NCBI RefSeq assembly: GCF_002158995.1
Contig: NZ_LOHF01000004.1
Location: forward strand, 276,732-312,139
Direction of reading: 5' to 3'
DNA length: 35,408 bases
Origin: Pseudomonas caspiana
GTDB taxonomy: Bacteria; Pseudomonadota; Gammaproteobacteria; Pseudomonadales; Pseudomonadaceae
Part shown: one piece after another, positions 1 through 7,605 of the stretch
Numbering within the stretch: the first letter of the stretch is position 1
Layout: every line of letters begins with the position of its first letter
Notes under the pieces: generated by a model
What the model saw: the letters and a program-made list of their open reading frames with translations, nothing else
Told to the model about the DNA's origin: nothing
The model's database searches: none
Translations under genes and position numbers: made by a program

Positions 1-26
1 CCTCGTAACCTCGGTGAGCTCCTACA
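1..26 (-). repeat. Half of a palindromic REP-like element
   Basis: The first 26 bases are the exact reverse complement of the left arm of the palindromic element at 27075-27166. The partner arm would lie left of the window. The core is the TGTAGGAGCTCACCGAGG type. Confidence 0.7.
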
Positions 27-64
27 GGAATGGGTTCAACCTGCAAAATGCATTGTGTTTGATA

Positions 65-102
65 GGTCTTTGTTTACTGCGAGACAGTGCCGCTCCTACG
101 GC
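65..102 (-). repeat. REP-associated flank related to those at 20147 and 35332
   Basis: Read on the minus strand this begins GTAGGAGCGGCACTGTCTCG and continues CAGTAAACAAAGACC. It aligns to the flank CGCTGTCGCGCAGCAAACA found before the palindrome at 20181 and to a similar flank at 35332. The stop codon (TAG) of the DsbA-like gene lies inside its TAGGAGC core, so the repeat forms the 3' end of that gene. Confidence 0.55.
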
Positions 103-752
103 CTATTGTTGGCACGCAAATCCTCAAGCAACCCCTCCCAATTGCCAAACAGCGCATTCGAGCTGATCAGGCTTCTCGCCTTGCCAGCCCCGAGCACAAG
201 CGCAGGAACACCACCTGTTCCGACCTGGGTCATGATCGCCTGAGCAACGTTGACCCGCTCATGAGAGTGACTCAGTAACCCATCATCCTGCGCAAGCAAA
301 AGCCTCGCGGCCTCATTCAGCCCTATACCTGTGAGAATTCGGGCAAGAACCTCAAGTTCTGTGATGTCCAGTCCTTCAACATAACGGCCGCGTTGTATGG
401 CTGCCAACGCCGCCAGTTCCCGAGACGGCTCAGTCATCACAACCGCGCTGAGCGCCCGGGTTGCAGGCCCTGAGTCGAAGCGGCGGGTGTGATCCTCGAG
501 CACCTGACGCCGGTATTGCTCGCTGAATGGCTGGCCGGTCAGCGTGCCAATTCGCAGGTCATTGGACCAGGCAAAATCAGCAAAACCGGCGTCCATCGGG
601 CGAGAGTTGTTATCCGCGAACAAGCCGGTAGGGAGAAGCGTGACGCTGAACTCGTCCAAAGCATCAAGGCGCTTTAGCACCGATGAAGCGCCGTAGCACC
701 AGCCACACAGTGGATCGAATAGGTAGGTGATACTGATTGGCGCACTCACCAC
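96..752 (-). CDS. DsbA-family (FrnE-like) thiol:disulfide oxidoreductase
   Basis: This is a 218-aa thioredoxin-fold protein of the DSBA-like family (PF01323 type). The active-site CGWC motif sits in the N-terminal segment FDPLCGWCYGAS, as expected for the CxxC of FrnE/DsbA-like proteins. No signal peptide or membrane segment is visible, so it probably acts in the cytoplasm in redox or disulfide chemistry; the substrate is unknown. Two tandem GTG codons (752 and 749) can start it. The second gives the classic GTGA 4-base overlap with the stop of the upstream metallo-beta-lactamase-fold gene, which implies translational coupling. The pair is divergent from a LysR regulator, its probable controller. 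The stop codon is contributed by a REP-like repeat. Confidence 0.82.
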   Translation of the reverse strand: MVSAPISITYLFDPLCGWCYGASSVLKRLDALDEFSVTLLPTGLFADNNSRPMDAGFADFAWSNDLRIGTLTGQPFSEQYRRQVLEDHTRRFDSGPATRALSAVVMTEPSRELAALAAIQRGRYVEGLDITELEVLARILTGIGLNEAARLLLAQDDGLLSHSHERVNVAQAIMTQVGTGGVPALVLGAGKARSLISSNALFGNWEGLLEDLRANNRP

Positions 753-1624
753 TTCATCTCACCCTTGGCAACTTTCGCGCTCAGCACTAGTGACGAGTCA
801 TCTGCCAGTTTCGGGTAATACGCTTTCATCGCGGCAATCAGCGCCGCAGAGTCTTTGGCCTTGGCCGTTTCGGCATCAAAAGTCTTGATGTAATCCGATG
901 TGAAGCTCGGTGATTGCAGAGCGGTCAGCTCGCCCGGCAGAAAGTGGCCCGGAACAATGGTCACTGGCTTGAGTTTTTCGATGGTCGCCAGTGTTGCCAG
1001 CCAGTCCTGATGGGATTTGGCGCTCTGGGTATCCGCCATCCATACGTGAATGTTGCTGGAAAGCACCACGCCACCGATTACGGCTTTGATCGACGGAATC
1101 CAGACGAAACTGCGATCGGGTTGCGGGCCGTCCAGGCCAATGACCTGCAGTTTCTGATCTTCCAGCTTCAGTTCATTGCCTTGCAGTACCTCAGGCACGA
1201 CCACCTTGCCTGGTGCGGCCGCGCCCAGCTTGGGTCCCCAATAAGCCAGCTTGGCATCCTTGGTTTCGTTGATATGCGCGACGGTCTGGGCGCTGGCCAC
1301 AACCTTGGCCTTTGGGTAGGCCGAGGTGATGGTTTGCAGGCCGAAGTAGTAGTCCGGGTCGCCGTGGCTGATGTAAATCGTGGTCAGGTTTTTCCCGCTC
1401 TTGCGGATCTTCTCGACGATTTGTTCGGCCTGCGTGTTGGAAAACTGCGCATCAACCAGAACCGCGTCTTTCTCGCCGGTCACCAAAACCGACGAGACCG
1501 GGAAGATGGCTTCCTCGCCTGGGTTAAAGACGTCCAGCTTCAGTGGCTGCGCTGCCTGGCTGGCACCTGCAAAACCGAGCAGGGCGAAAGCAGCTAATAA
1601 GCGTCGTGCGGACAGCGAAATCAT
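746..1624 (-). CDS. Exported metallo-beta-lactamase-fold protein with altered metal motif
   Basis: About 292 aa. I chose the ATG at 1624, which has GGAG six bases upstream, over the ATG at 1636, which lacks a Shine-Dalgarno. The N terminus MISLSARRLLAAFALLGFAG followed by ASQAAQ is a clear signal peptide, so the product is probably periplasmic. The MBL-fold layout is visible: an early strand ending in VLVDAQFS, then the motif-2 position IYISHGDPDYYFG, and a late VPGHF. Canonical enzymes carry HxHxDH; here it reads H-G-D-P-D-Y, so the second and last His are Asp and Tyr. Metal binding may therefore be altered or single-site. It is overlapped by the downstream DsbA-like gene and is divergent from a LysR gene. 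The substrate is unknown. Confidence 0.8.
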   Translation of the reverse strand: MISLSARRLLAAFALLGFAGASQAAQPLKLDVFNPGEEAIFPVSSVLVTGEKDAVLVDAQFSNTQAEQIVEKIRKSGKNLTTIYISHGDPDYYFGLQTITSAYPKAKVVASAQTVAHINETKDAKLAYWGPKLGAAAPGKVVVPEVLQGNELKLEDQKLQVIGLDGPQPDRSFVWIPSIKAVIGGVVLSSNIHVWMADTQSAKSHQDWLATLATIEKLKPVTIVPGHFLPGELTALQSPSFTSDYIKTFDAETAKAKDSAALIAAMKAYYPKLADDSSLVLSAKVAKGEMKW

Positions 1625-1728
1625 GTCGAGCTCCATCGTGCAGTGATAAGAGCGTGCAGGTTAGTTGAGATTTATCGACCGAAAAACGCTAGATTGGACG
1701 CAAGTTTGTTTCTGAAATCGAGCGAATC

Positions 1729-2631
1729 ATGGATAAGTTGGCGGCAATGCAGGCCTTTGTCACCGTCGTGGATGGCGGAAGCCAGACCGCTGCGGCGGAC
1801 AAACTCGGGCTATCAAGGCCTGTGATCTCCAGATTGCTTGCCGAGCTGGAGGAATGGACGGGGGCGCGGTTGATGCACCGGACCACTCGACGTTTGAACC
1901 TTACTGCTGCCGGAGCTGAAGTCTTGCCTTTGTGTCGGCGAATGCTCGATCTGGCCGAAGACATGCGCGCAGTCGTCGCGGCGCCGGAGGATGAACCCAA
2001 AGGGCTGCTGCGCGTGACGGCCAGTACCTCGTTCGGTCAGGCGCAACTGATGCTTGCGGTGACTGAGTTTGTGGGGCGTTACTCGCAAGTCAGCGTGGAC
2101 ATGGTGCTGCTCGACCGCACCGTCAACCTGGTGGATGAGCGCATGGATCTGGCGATTCGCATCACCAATGAGCTGGACCCCAATCTGATCGCACGACGCC
2201 TCACCACTTGCCGCTCGGTGGTGTGCGCTTCACCGGATTATCTGAAAAGGCATTCAGCGCCCAGAGTTGTCGAAGACCTGACACTGCACAACTGCCTGAC
2301 GCATACCTATCACAGCAGCAGCCTCTGGCACTTCACCCACAAAGATCTGCCGAAAAGCGTTGCAGTGAAGGGCAATCTCACCAGCAATGATTCGATCACC
2401 ACAATGCAGGCAGCGTTGTGTGGTGCCGGAGTGGCGTTATTGCCGACTTACCTGGCGGCGCCGCTGATTCAACAAGGTCAACTGGTCGCACTGCTGACGC
2501 CTTACCAGCCAATGGAGTTGGGCATCTTTGCGGTGTATGCCTCACGCAAGCACATGTCGTCGGCGTTGCGCGCCATGCTCGATTTTCTCGCGCAACGCTT
2601 CGGGCCTGAGCCTGTCTGGGATCGTGTCTAG
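1729..2631 (+). CDS. LysR-family transcriptional regulator
   Basis: This is a 300-aa LysR-type regulator of normal family length. The N-terminal winged helix covers roughly residues 1-60, with the helix-turn-helix around QTAAADKLGLSRPVISRLL. A substrate-binding-like effector domain follows (about 90-295). The divergent arrangement with the MBL-fold/DsbA pair, with roughly 100 bases shared between them, is typical of a LysR regulator and its target. Autoregulation and control of that pair are inferred. The effector cannot be predicted from sequence. The ATG is followed directly by MDKLAAMQAFVTVVDGGS, a typical LysR N terminus. Confidence 0.9.
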   Translation: MDKLAAMQAFVTVVDGGSQTAAADKLGLSRPVISRLLAELEEWTGARLMHRTTRRLNLTAAGAEVLPLCRRMLDLAEDMRAVVAAPEDEPKGLLRVTASTSFGQAQLMLAVTEFVGRYSQVSVDMVLLDRTVNLVDERMDLAIRITNELDPNLIARRLTTCRSVVCASPDYLKRHSAPRVVEDLTLHNCLTHTYHSSSLWHFTHKDLPKSVAVKGNLTSNDSITTMQAALCGAGVALLPTYLAAPLIQQGQLVALLTPYQPMELGIFAVYASRKHMSSALRAMLDFLAQRFGPEPVWDRV

Positions 2632-2659
2632 TGGAGAAGGGAATGCTGTTTTCGAGGGG

Positions 2660-2698
2660 CCGCGGGAGCAGTGCACAATAGGGGTGTTACTCCCGCGG
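2660..2698. terminator. Inverted repeat between convergent genes (possible terminator)
   Basis: CCGCGGGAG at 2660-2668 pairs perfectly with CTCCCGCGG at 2690-2698 across a 21-base loop. It lies between the ends of the LysR gene and the chemoreceptor gene. There is no strong U-run, so intrinsic termination is uncertain. Confidence 0.4.
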
Positions 2699-2740
2699 AT
2701 ACGTCTCGTGAATCAAATGATTCGTTTGTCTGTGGGTGGC

Positions 2741-4363
2741 TTACAACTGAAATTTACCAACTTCACGTTGCAGGCTGCTGGCGAGAGTCTGCAGGCCGCC
2801 GCTGGTCTTGAGCAATTCCTGAACAGACATATTGTTCTGCTCGGCCATTTGCGCCGAACGCTCGACATTGCGTGCCACATCCTGGCTTGCGGCGGTTTGC
2901 TCGCGCAAGGCAAAGGAAATCTGGTCGACTACGTGCAACACTTTGGTCGAGCTGTCACGGATCTCGACAATCGCCTGTCCGGCAGTGCCGGCCATTTCCA
3001 CGCCGTCGTTAACCTCCTGTACGCCGCCGCGCATGCTTTCGACCGTTTCGCGCACACCCGCCTGGATCTTCTCGATCATGCCTGCGATTTCCTTGGTCGA
3101 CTTGCCGGTGTTCTGGGCCAGCAGGCGAACCTCATCCGCTACCACGGCGAACCCGCGACCTTGTTCGCCTGCGCGCGCGGCTTCAATGGCTGCGTTAAGT
3201 GCCAGCAGGTTGGTCTGGTCGGCGATACCTTGAATGACGCTGATGATCGATGAAATATGTTCCGAGTGCTGACCCAGATCGGCCACTTGTGCCGATGAGT
3301 GCTGCACGGTCCTGGCGATACCGTTCATGCTCAAAAGGGTGTTCTCGATAACCTGAGCACCGTCTTTGGATTGCTGGCCCGAGCGGCTGGCAATCTGGTG
3401 AGCTTCATCGGCGTTTTCGGAAACGTGATGAATGCTCACCGTCAGCTCTTCGATGGTGGCGGCCATCATCGAGGCAGACGTGGATTGTTCCTGGATCGCG
3501 CCGGACAACTGTTCGGATGCACCGGAGATCTGTTGGACTGCGATGACCAATTGGTTCGCGGCCTGGCTGATCTGCTGAATCATTTCGCGCAGGCGGTTTT
3601 GCATGCGGTCAAAGGCTTTCGGCAGTTCATCGTGGCTGCTGGTATCGATCACGGTATCCAGTTTGCCGTTAGCAATGGCTGTAGCTGCATCAATGGCTAG
3701 TTGCAGGCGTTTAGTCGTGCTGCGCCCCAGTACGGACGCCAGAATCAAGGCAAGCACTGCCGCACCGATACCACCGTAAATCAGAATCATGAGCGCGAAG
3801 TGTTTGGCATCAACCATATTCTGGCTTCTTATCACCAGCAGTTTGTTTTCTGCGGCGCTGATTTCAGCCAGCGTAGCGCGCATGCTGTCCATCTTGGCTT
3901 TGTCGCCACCGGCGGTGATGCGCTTGTCCAGTTCATCGTCGGGCTGATTGCGGGCTGTCAGATCACGGCGCAAGGCAACGATCGGCTTGATGTCTTCTTC
4001 GAGCCAGCGTTTCTGGATATCCCCCAGAGAGATCAAGCGCCGTTGTTGTTCAGGATTATCTGCGGTCAGTCGTTTAAGTGATTCAAGCTGTTCGGTGAAC
4101 TTCTTTTCGCCCGCCAGCAACGGCTCGAGAAAGGCATCTTTAGACGCGATAACGAATCCGCGCATACCGGTTTCGATATTGATCAGTTGTTCAAGGGCGA
4201 GTTGCGCCTCGCTCAGCACCTGGTAAGTGTGAACGTTACTGTTGGTGGCGTCCTCAACCTCTTCAAATCCTCGATAGGCACTTGCTACCAGCACGGCAAT
4301 CAGTACCACAATGACCAAGAAGCTGAAGTAGAGCTTTTGCGAAATACTGAGTTTGTCGAGCAT
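2741..4363 (-). CDS. Methyl-accepting chemotaxis protein with CHASE3-type sensor
   Basis: About 540 aa from the ATG at 4363, which has AAGGA seven bases upstream. An in-frame upstream extension to 4459 has no such site. Order of parts: first transmembrane helix (about 12-30); a periplasmic helical sensor of CHASE3 type with the [19 protein letters not shown] signature; a second transmembrane helix ([20 protein letters not shown]); HAMP; then the coiled signalling domain with the highly conserved hairpin tip around [20 protein letters not shown] and [10 protein letters not shown]. It would pass ligand information to CheA/CheW at the cell pole. The ligand is unknown, and CHASE3 receptors give no easy ligand prediction. 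It stands alone, with a possible flagellar-type promoter upstream. Confidence 0.93.
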   Translation of the reverse strand: MLDKLSISQKLYFSFLVIVVLIAVLVASAYRGFEEVEDATNSNVHTYQVLSEAQLALEQLINIETGMRGFVIASKDAFLEPLLAGEKKFTEQLESLKRLTADNPEQQRRLISLGDIQKRWLEEDIKPIVALRRDLTARNQPDDELDKRITAGGDKAKMDSMRATLAEISAAENKLLVIRSQNMVDAKHFALMILIYGGIGAAVLALILASVLGRSTTKRLQLAIDAATAIANGKLDTVIDTSSHDELPKAFDRMQNRLREMIQQISQAANQLVIAVQQISGASEQLSGAIQEQSTSASMMAATIEELTVSIHHVSENADEAHQIASRSGQQSKDGAQVIENTLLSMNGIARTVQHSSAQVADLGQHSEHISSIISVIQGIADQTNLLALNAAIEAARAGEQGRGFAVVADEVRLLAQNTGKSTKEIAGMIEKIQAGVRETVESMRGGVQEVNDGVEMAGTAGQAIVEIRDSSTKVLHVVDQISFALREQTAASQDVARNVERSAQMAEQNNMSVQELLKTSGGLQTLASSLQREVGKFQL

Positions 4364-4472
4364 GCTGGCATCCTTAATAGGGCCGCTCCGTGGCCTTGAG
4401 ACGTTTATGGCTGGGATCAAATGCTCATCGCGATTGCGCAACGGGATGAGTGATGGCATATCGATATCTATT

Positions 4473-4499
4473 TATTCGTCTTCTCTTTAATCAACTTGA
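4473..4499 (-). promoter_or_regulatory. Possible sigma-28 (FliA) promoter for the chemoreceptor
   Basis: On the minus strand TCAAGTTG, an 11-base spacer and GACGAATA resemble the FliA consensus TAAAGTTT-N11-GCCGATAA, with the spacing exact and the boxes imperfect. It lies about 110 bases upstream of the chosen chemoreceptor start. FliA control is common for chemoreceptors; here it is a prediction. Confidence 0.3.
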
Positions 4500-4557
4500 A
4501 GATAATTATTCGCCGTTCGTCGGCCGCTCAAGCGCGGGCCTTTTGGATCAAATGAGC

Positions 4558-4595
4558 AAAAAAATGGCGTCGAGAAACCGACTGTTTCGCGCCAT
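4558..4595 (-). terminator. Rho-independent terminator, leftward
   Basis: On the minus strand ATGGCG and GAAAC pair with GTTTC and CGCCAT across a short loop, followed by seven T residues (A7 at 4558-4564 on the plus strand). It is positioned to end leftward transcription from the 13.4-4.8 kb catabolic operon before the chemoreceptor. Confidence 0.6.
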
Positions 4596-4799
4596 GTAAA
4601 TTGAATTATCTATGAGGGGATTTATGCGAAATAGAACTGCTATTCAGAACAGTGAATATGCTGAGTCTGACAGTTAGAGAGGGAGGCTTTTAATAGTGCG
4701 TTGTGGCTGAGTACTTACTTATCGCGGTATTGATGGAAGATTAAAGCGCACTTCAAGTCAGGTAAGCGTTACCCGACATGTACGCTCCGTATTTCATGA

Positions 4800-5567
4800 T
4801 CAAAGCCTTGCAACCTCTACCGTGACTGACCGCCGCGACTGGAATGGCGTCAGCAGCGATGAATCATCCAGTTCATGAGTGATCAGCGTCCAGGGCCCGC
4901 GCAGCGGCGTCCAGTGCTGCTGGCGTGCGCGTCCGAGTTTGGTGGCGTCGGCCAGTACGTAGATGTGGGCGGCGCGGGCGATCATGGTTTCCTTGAGGTA
5001 TGCCTGCTCGGCGCTGGCTTCGCACAAGCCCAGCTCTGCAACCACGCCATCGGCACTCAGGAATACTTTGTCGGCGCTCAGGTGCTCAAGGGCAGCCTGC
5101 GCAGTCACGCCATAGGTCGACATGCTCGCGCTGCGCAAATCTCCGCCGAGCACTGTGATGCGTCCTTCAGGGATCAGCGCCAGGTCAGCCAGGGCCATGA
5201 GGTTGTTGGTGATGACATGCAGGCCTCGTCGCTGCTTGAGTAGCTGAGCCAGCGCGCTGGTGGTGGTGCCGCCTTCAAGGAACAGCGTGTCGTTATCCTG
5301 AATATGCGCCAGTGCTGCGCGGGCGATGACGATCTTTTCCTGGCTGTGTTGCTGGCTGCGTTCTTCCACCGAGGTTTCCGGTTCGCGCATGCCTACATGA
5401 GCCGCACCGCCGTAGGTGCGAATCACCAGACCTTCTTCGGCCAGTGCGGTGAGATCCCTGCGTACTGTGGCTTCCGATACGCCCAGTTGGGCGCACAGTT
5501 CATCGACGTTCGACTTTCCTGAAAGGACCAGTTCCAGTATCGATTGACGGCGATTTGCGACTTTCAT
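4800..5567 (-). CDS. DeoR/GlpR-family transcriptional regulator
   Basis: This is a 255-aa DeoR-type repressor. The N-terminal helix-turn-helix (about 5-56) contains VDELCAQLGVSEATVRRDL, followed by the DeoR signature RTYGGA. The rest is the DeoR sensor fold that binds phosphorylated sugars or sugar acids, with the conserved segment VFLSADGV. It is the last gene of the leftward catabolic operon, 79 bases after the SDR gene, and is the most likely regulator of it. The three related sites at 13477-13543 upstream of the first gene contain CGTTT/TCA elements similar to other DeoR-family operators, and are the suggested targets. A phosphorylated intermediate made by the operon kinase is a plausible inducer (inference). 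Confidence 0.9.
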   Translation of the reverse strand: MKVANRRQSILELVLSGKSNVDELCAQLGVSEATVRRDLTALAEEGLVIRTYGGAAHVGMREPETSVEERSQQHSQEKIVIARAALAHIQDNDTLFLEGGTTTSALAQLLKQRRGLHVITNNLMALADLALIPEGRITVLGGDLRSASMSTYGVTAQAALEHLSADKVFLSADGVVAELGLCEASAEQAYLKETMIARAAHIYVLADATKLGRARQQHWTPLRGPWTLITHELDDSSLLTPFQSRRSVTVEVARL

Positions 5568-5646
5568 GAACTGCCTTGGTAATGAACGAGAAGAAAGGGG
5601 TTATCACATTAAACAGCGGTGCAATGCAACCGCAGAACCGGCGAGT

Positions 5647-6333
5647 CTACAGCGATGCTCCGCCGCAGATCACCAGACTCTGCCCGGTTATTGCACCTGC
5701 GTCCGGCCCGAGCAAGAACGCCGCCATGCCTGCCACCTCAGACGGCTGTACAAAGCGGCCAATGGGCGGTTTGTTGGGCGGAGTGCCGCTGCGGGCAGGG
5801 TCCAGCAACATAGGGGTTTCAGTCGCGCCGGGGGCGATCAGGTTGGCGGTGATGCTGTTGGGCGCCAGCTCCATGGCCCAGGAACGAACCATGCCTTGCA
5901 AGGCCGCTTTGGTTGCCGCGTATTGACTGCGTCCTTGAGCGCCTTGCATGGTGCGGCTGCCAATCATCACGATTCTCGCGCCGGAACGCAGCCTGCCATG
6001 CAAGGTGTTGACCAGATGGCTGGCCGCCGCAACGTGAACCTGCCACATCGCCTGTCCGTCGTCCGGATCCAACTGGCCCAACGGCGCGGTACGCATGAAG
6101 CCTGCCGCGTGAACAATGGCGTCCAGTGTGTCGATGGGTTGCAAGGCCTGTTCAAGCGCGTGCAAATCGCTCAGGTCGCATTCAGTCCAGTGAAAGAGCG
6201 GGTGATCGATATCCGCAGGACGGCGACTCAGGCCATGCACGCGCCAGCCTTCGGCCAGCAAGCGCTGAGCGATGGCCATGCCGATACCGGAACTGACGCC
6301 GGTGAGTACGACGGTTTTAGTCGGGGTTGTCAT
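5647..6333 (-). CDS. Short-chain dehydrogenase/reductase (SDR)
   Basis: About 228 aa from the ATG at 6333. The open frame extends to a TTG at 6354 that overlaps poor initiation sequence. Classical SDR features are visible: the nucleotide-binding TGVSSGIG near the N terminus, NAG-like VHAAG, the catalytic Ser in IGSRT and the catalytic YAATK (Y-x-x-x-K), and a C-terminal PGATETPM/GGASL end. It would be a soluble NAD(P)-dependent alcohol or sugar oxidoreductase. In the operon it could oxidise a hydroxy acid or polyol intermediate, but the substrate is not predictable. It is separated from the upstream sialidase-like gene by a 38-bp-arm hairpin, which may lower or uncouple its expression. Confidence 0.88.
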   Translation of the reverse strand: MTTPTKTVVLTGVSSGIGMAIAQRLLAEGWRVHGLSRRPADIDHPLFHWTECDLSDLHALEQALQPIDTLDAIVHAAGFMRTAPLGQLDPDDGQAMWQVHVAAASHLVNTLHGRLRSGARIVMIGSRTMQGAQGRSQYAATKAALQGMVRSWAMELAPNSITANLIAPGATETPMLLDPARSGTPPNKPPIGRFVQPSEVAGMAAFLLGPDAGAITGQSLVICGGASL

Positions 6334-6366
6334 TAAGAGGTGCCGCTCCGTCAAACATGGGAATCC

Positions 6367-6455
6367 TGTAGGAGCGCACGAGCACCGCGAGGCCGCGATG
6401 GCGGTGTATCAGGCAGGCCGCCATCGCGGCCTCGCGGTGCTCGTGCGCTCCTACA
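6367..6455. repeat. Palindromic element with perfect 38-bp arms
   Basis: The arm at 6367-6404 is the perfect reverse complement of 6418-6455, with a 13-base loop. The arm starts TGTAGGAGCGCACGAGCACC. It lies inside the operon between the SDR and sialidase-like genes. Relatives lie at 16669-16757, 23052-23140 and 35366-35408. Confidence 0.92.
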
Positions 6456-6480
6456 TAAGGTCATTGTTAGCCCGCGTCAA

Positions 6481-7605
6481 TCAACGCACGGCCGCCAACG
6501 GCAAATGCACATGCTTGATCTTCTGCCGGAAGTACGTGAACGCCACATGCAGGCTGCCGTCCCGCGCCTGAATAATGCTTGGGTAGGAGAACTCGCGGTT
6601 GAGCTTTTCCTGAGAGTTGTTGGTCAGGCAAAAACCGTCCCCCAATTCCAGGTCCAAACGTACCGGCCAGCTTTGTCCGTCATCATGTGACAGCGCCAGG
6701 CTCATGGGCGCGCGGGGGATGCCCCACACGGCGCTCTTGCCATCCGCGCTTTGACCCGGCGTCACGCGATCGTCGCCTTCATCCTCGATTTCGTCGTACA
6801 GCGACGCGCGGCGCTGGCTGTGTCCCTCGGCGCTGACCGGGTTGTAGACCAACGCCAGTTCGCCAGTGTTGAGCCGCACAAACTGAATTGAGGAATTGTT
6901 GTTCGGCAGTTCAGTAGCGACCGGCGCGCTCCAGCTTCGGCCGTGATCAGTCGAGCGGCTGCTGTAGATCGAGTCGGCCCAGCGGCTACGAAACAGGCCG
7001 AGCAAGCTGCCGTCGGCCAACTGATGAACATTCATGTGCACAGCGCCAGTGCTGTTCGGGACGTCATGGCGCGACCAGCTTAGCCCTTGATCGCTGGAAA
7101 TCATTACCGCGCTGACGTCGTGATTGCCGATCCATTTTTCGCCGGGCAGGGTGATGCAATACCAGACCGGTAACAGCCAGTCGCCATTATCCAGTACCAC
7201 CGGGGGCTGACGCACAAAGGTGCCTGGCTCATCGAACAGGGTTTGCACCGGGCCCCAGGTCTTGCCCTGATCCTGCGATAGACGACGGCGAATGATCGCC
7301 GTCTCCTGATTGCCGGAAATCTGCGCAGTCCAGATCAGCCACAAAGGGCCTTGCGGAGCCTGGAACAGGATCGGATTCTGCTCGGAGCGAGTGTCATCCT
7401 GAGACAGTTTCTCCGGTTCGCTCCAGACGCCGGTCTGCGGATCGCGGCGCGAAAGCAGCACGAAAATGTCGGCCATGCCTTCCTGTGTCCCGGCGAACCA
7501 GGTGCACAGCACCGTGCCGTCGGCCAGCTCATGCAGGTTTGCGGCATGGTTCTGCGCATAAGGCGTTGGCAGGAAGGCATCCTGACGTTGTTCACTGATT
7601 GGCAT
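6481..7605 (-). CDS. Asp-box (BNR, sialidase-like) beta-propeller protein
   Basis: About 374 aa from the ATG at 7605, which has AGAGG seven bases upstream and overlaps the symporter gene by 14 bases. Four Asp-boxes (SxDxGxxW) are seen near residues 110, 170, 218 and 306: SQDQGKTW, SSDQGLSW, STDHGRSW and SHDDGQSW. This is the signature of a six-bladed sialidase-type propeller (BNR_2 type). The RIP arginine motif of true GH33 sialidases is not evident at the N terminus, where the sequence reads PYAQNHAANLHELADG. There is no signal peptide, so it should act in the cytoplasm after uptake. It may be a glycosidase or lyase on the imported compound rather than a sialidase. Linkage to the symporter, PdxA2 and acid-sugar kinase supports a catabolic role. 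Confidence 0.8.
   Translation of the reverse strand: MPISEQRQDAFLPTPYAQNHAANLHELADGTVLCTWFAGTQEGMADIFVLLSRRDPQTGVWSEPEKLSQDDTRSEQNPILFQAPQGPLWLIWTAQISGNQETAIIRRRLSQDQGKTWGPVQTLFDEPGTFVRQPPVVLDNGDWLLPVWYCITLPGEKWIGNHDVSAVMISSDQGLSWSRHDVPNSTGAVHMNVHQLADGSLLGLFRSRWADSIYSSRSTDHGRSWSAPVATELPNNNSSIQFVRLNTGELALVYNPVSAEGHSQRRASLYDEIEDEGDDRVTPGQSADGKSAVWGIPRAPMSLALSHDDGQSWPVRLDLELGDGFCLTNNSQEKLNREFSYPSIIQARDGSLHVAFTYFRQKIKHVHLPLAAVR

Larger units (their letters stand above)
4364..4799. other. Gene-free stretch between DeoR gene and chemoreceptor
   Basis: These 436 bases hold the chemoreceptor promoter region and a leftward terminator for the operon to the right, both listed separately. GGTAAGCGTTACC at 4761-4773 is a short palindrome of unknown role. 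A possible 21-codon ORF at 4612-4677 has no further support. I see no other gene. Confidence 0.5.

Noticed and set aside
4612..4677. 21-codon ORF starting ATG AGG GGA
   Set aside because: A GAGGGG stretch precedes an internal ATG, but there is no composition bias, partner or promoter support. Kept only as a note.
6367..6455. CRISPR or insertion sequence explanation for the repeats
   Set aside because: Elements are dispersed, palindromic and lack spacers, a transposase gene or target duplications.
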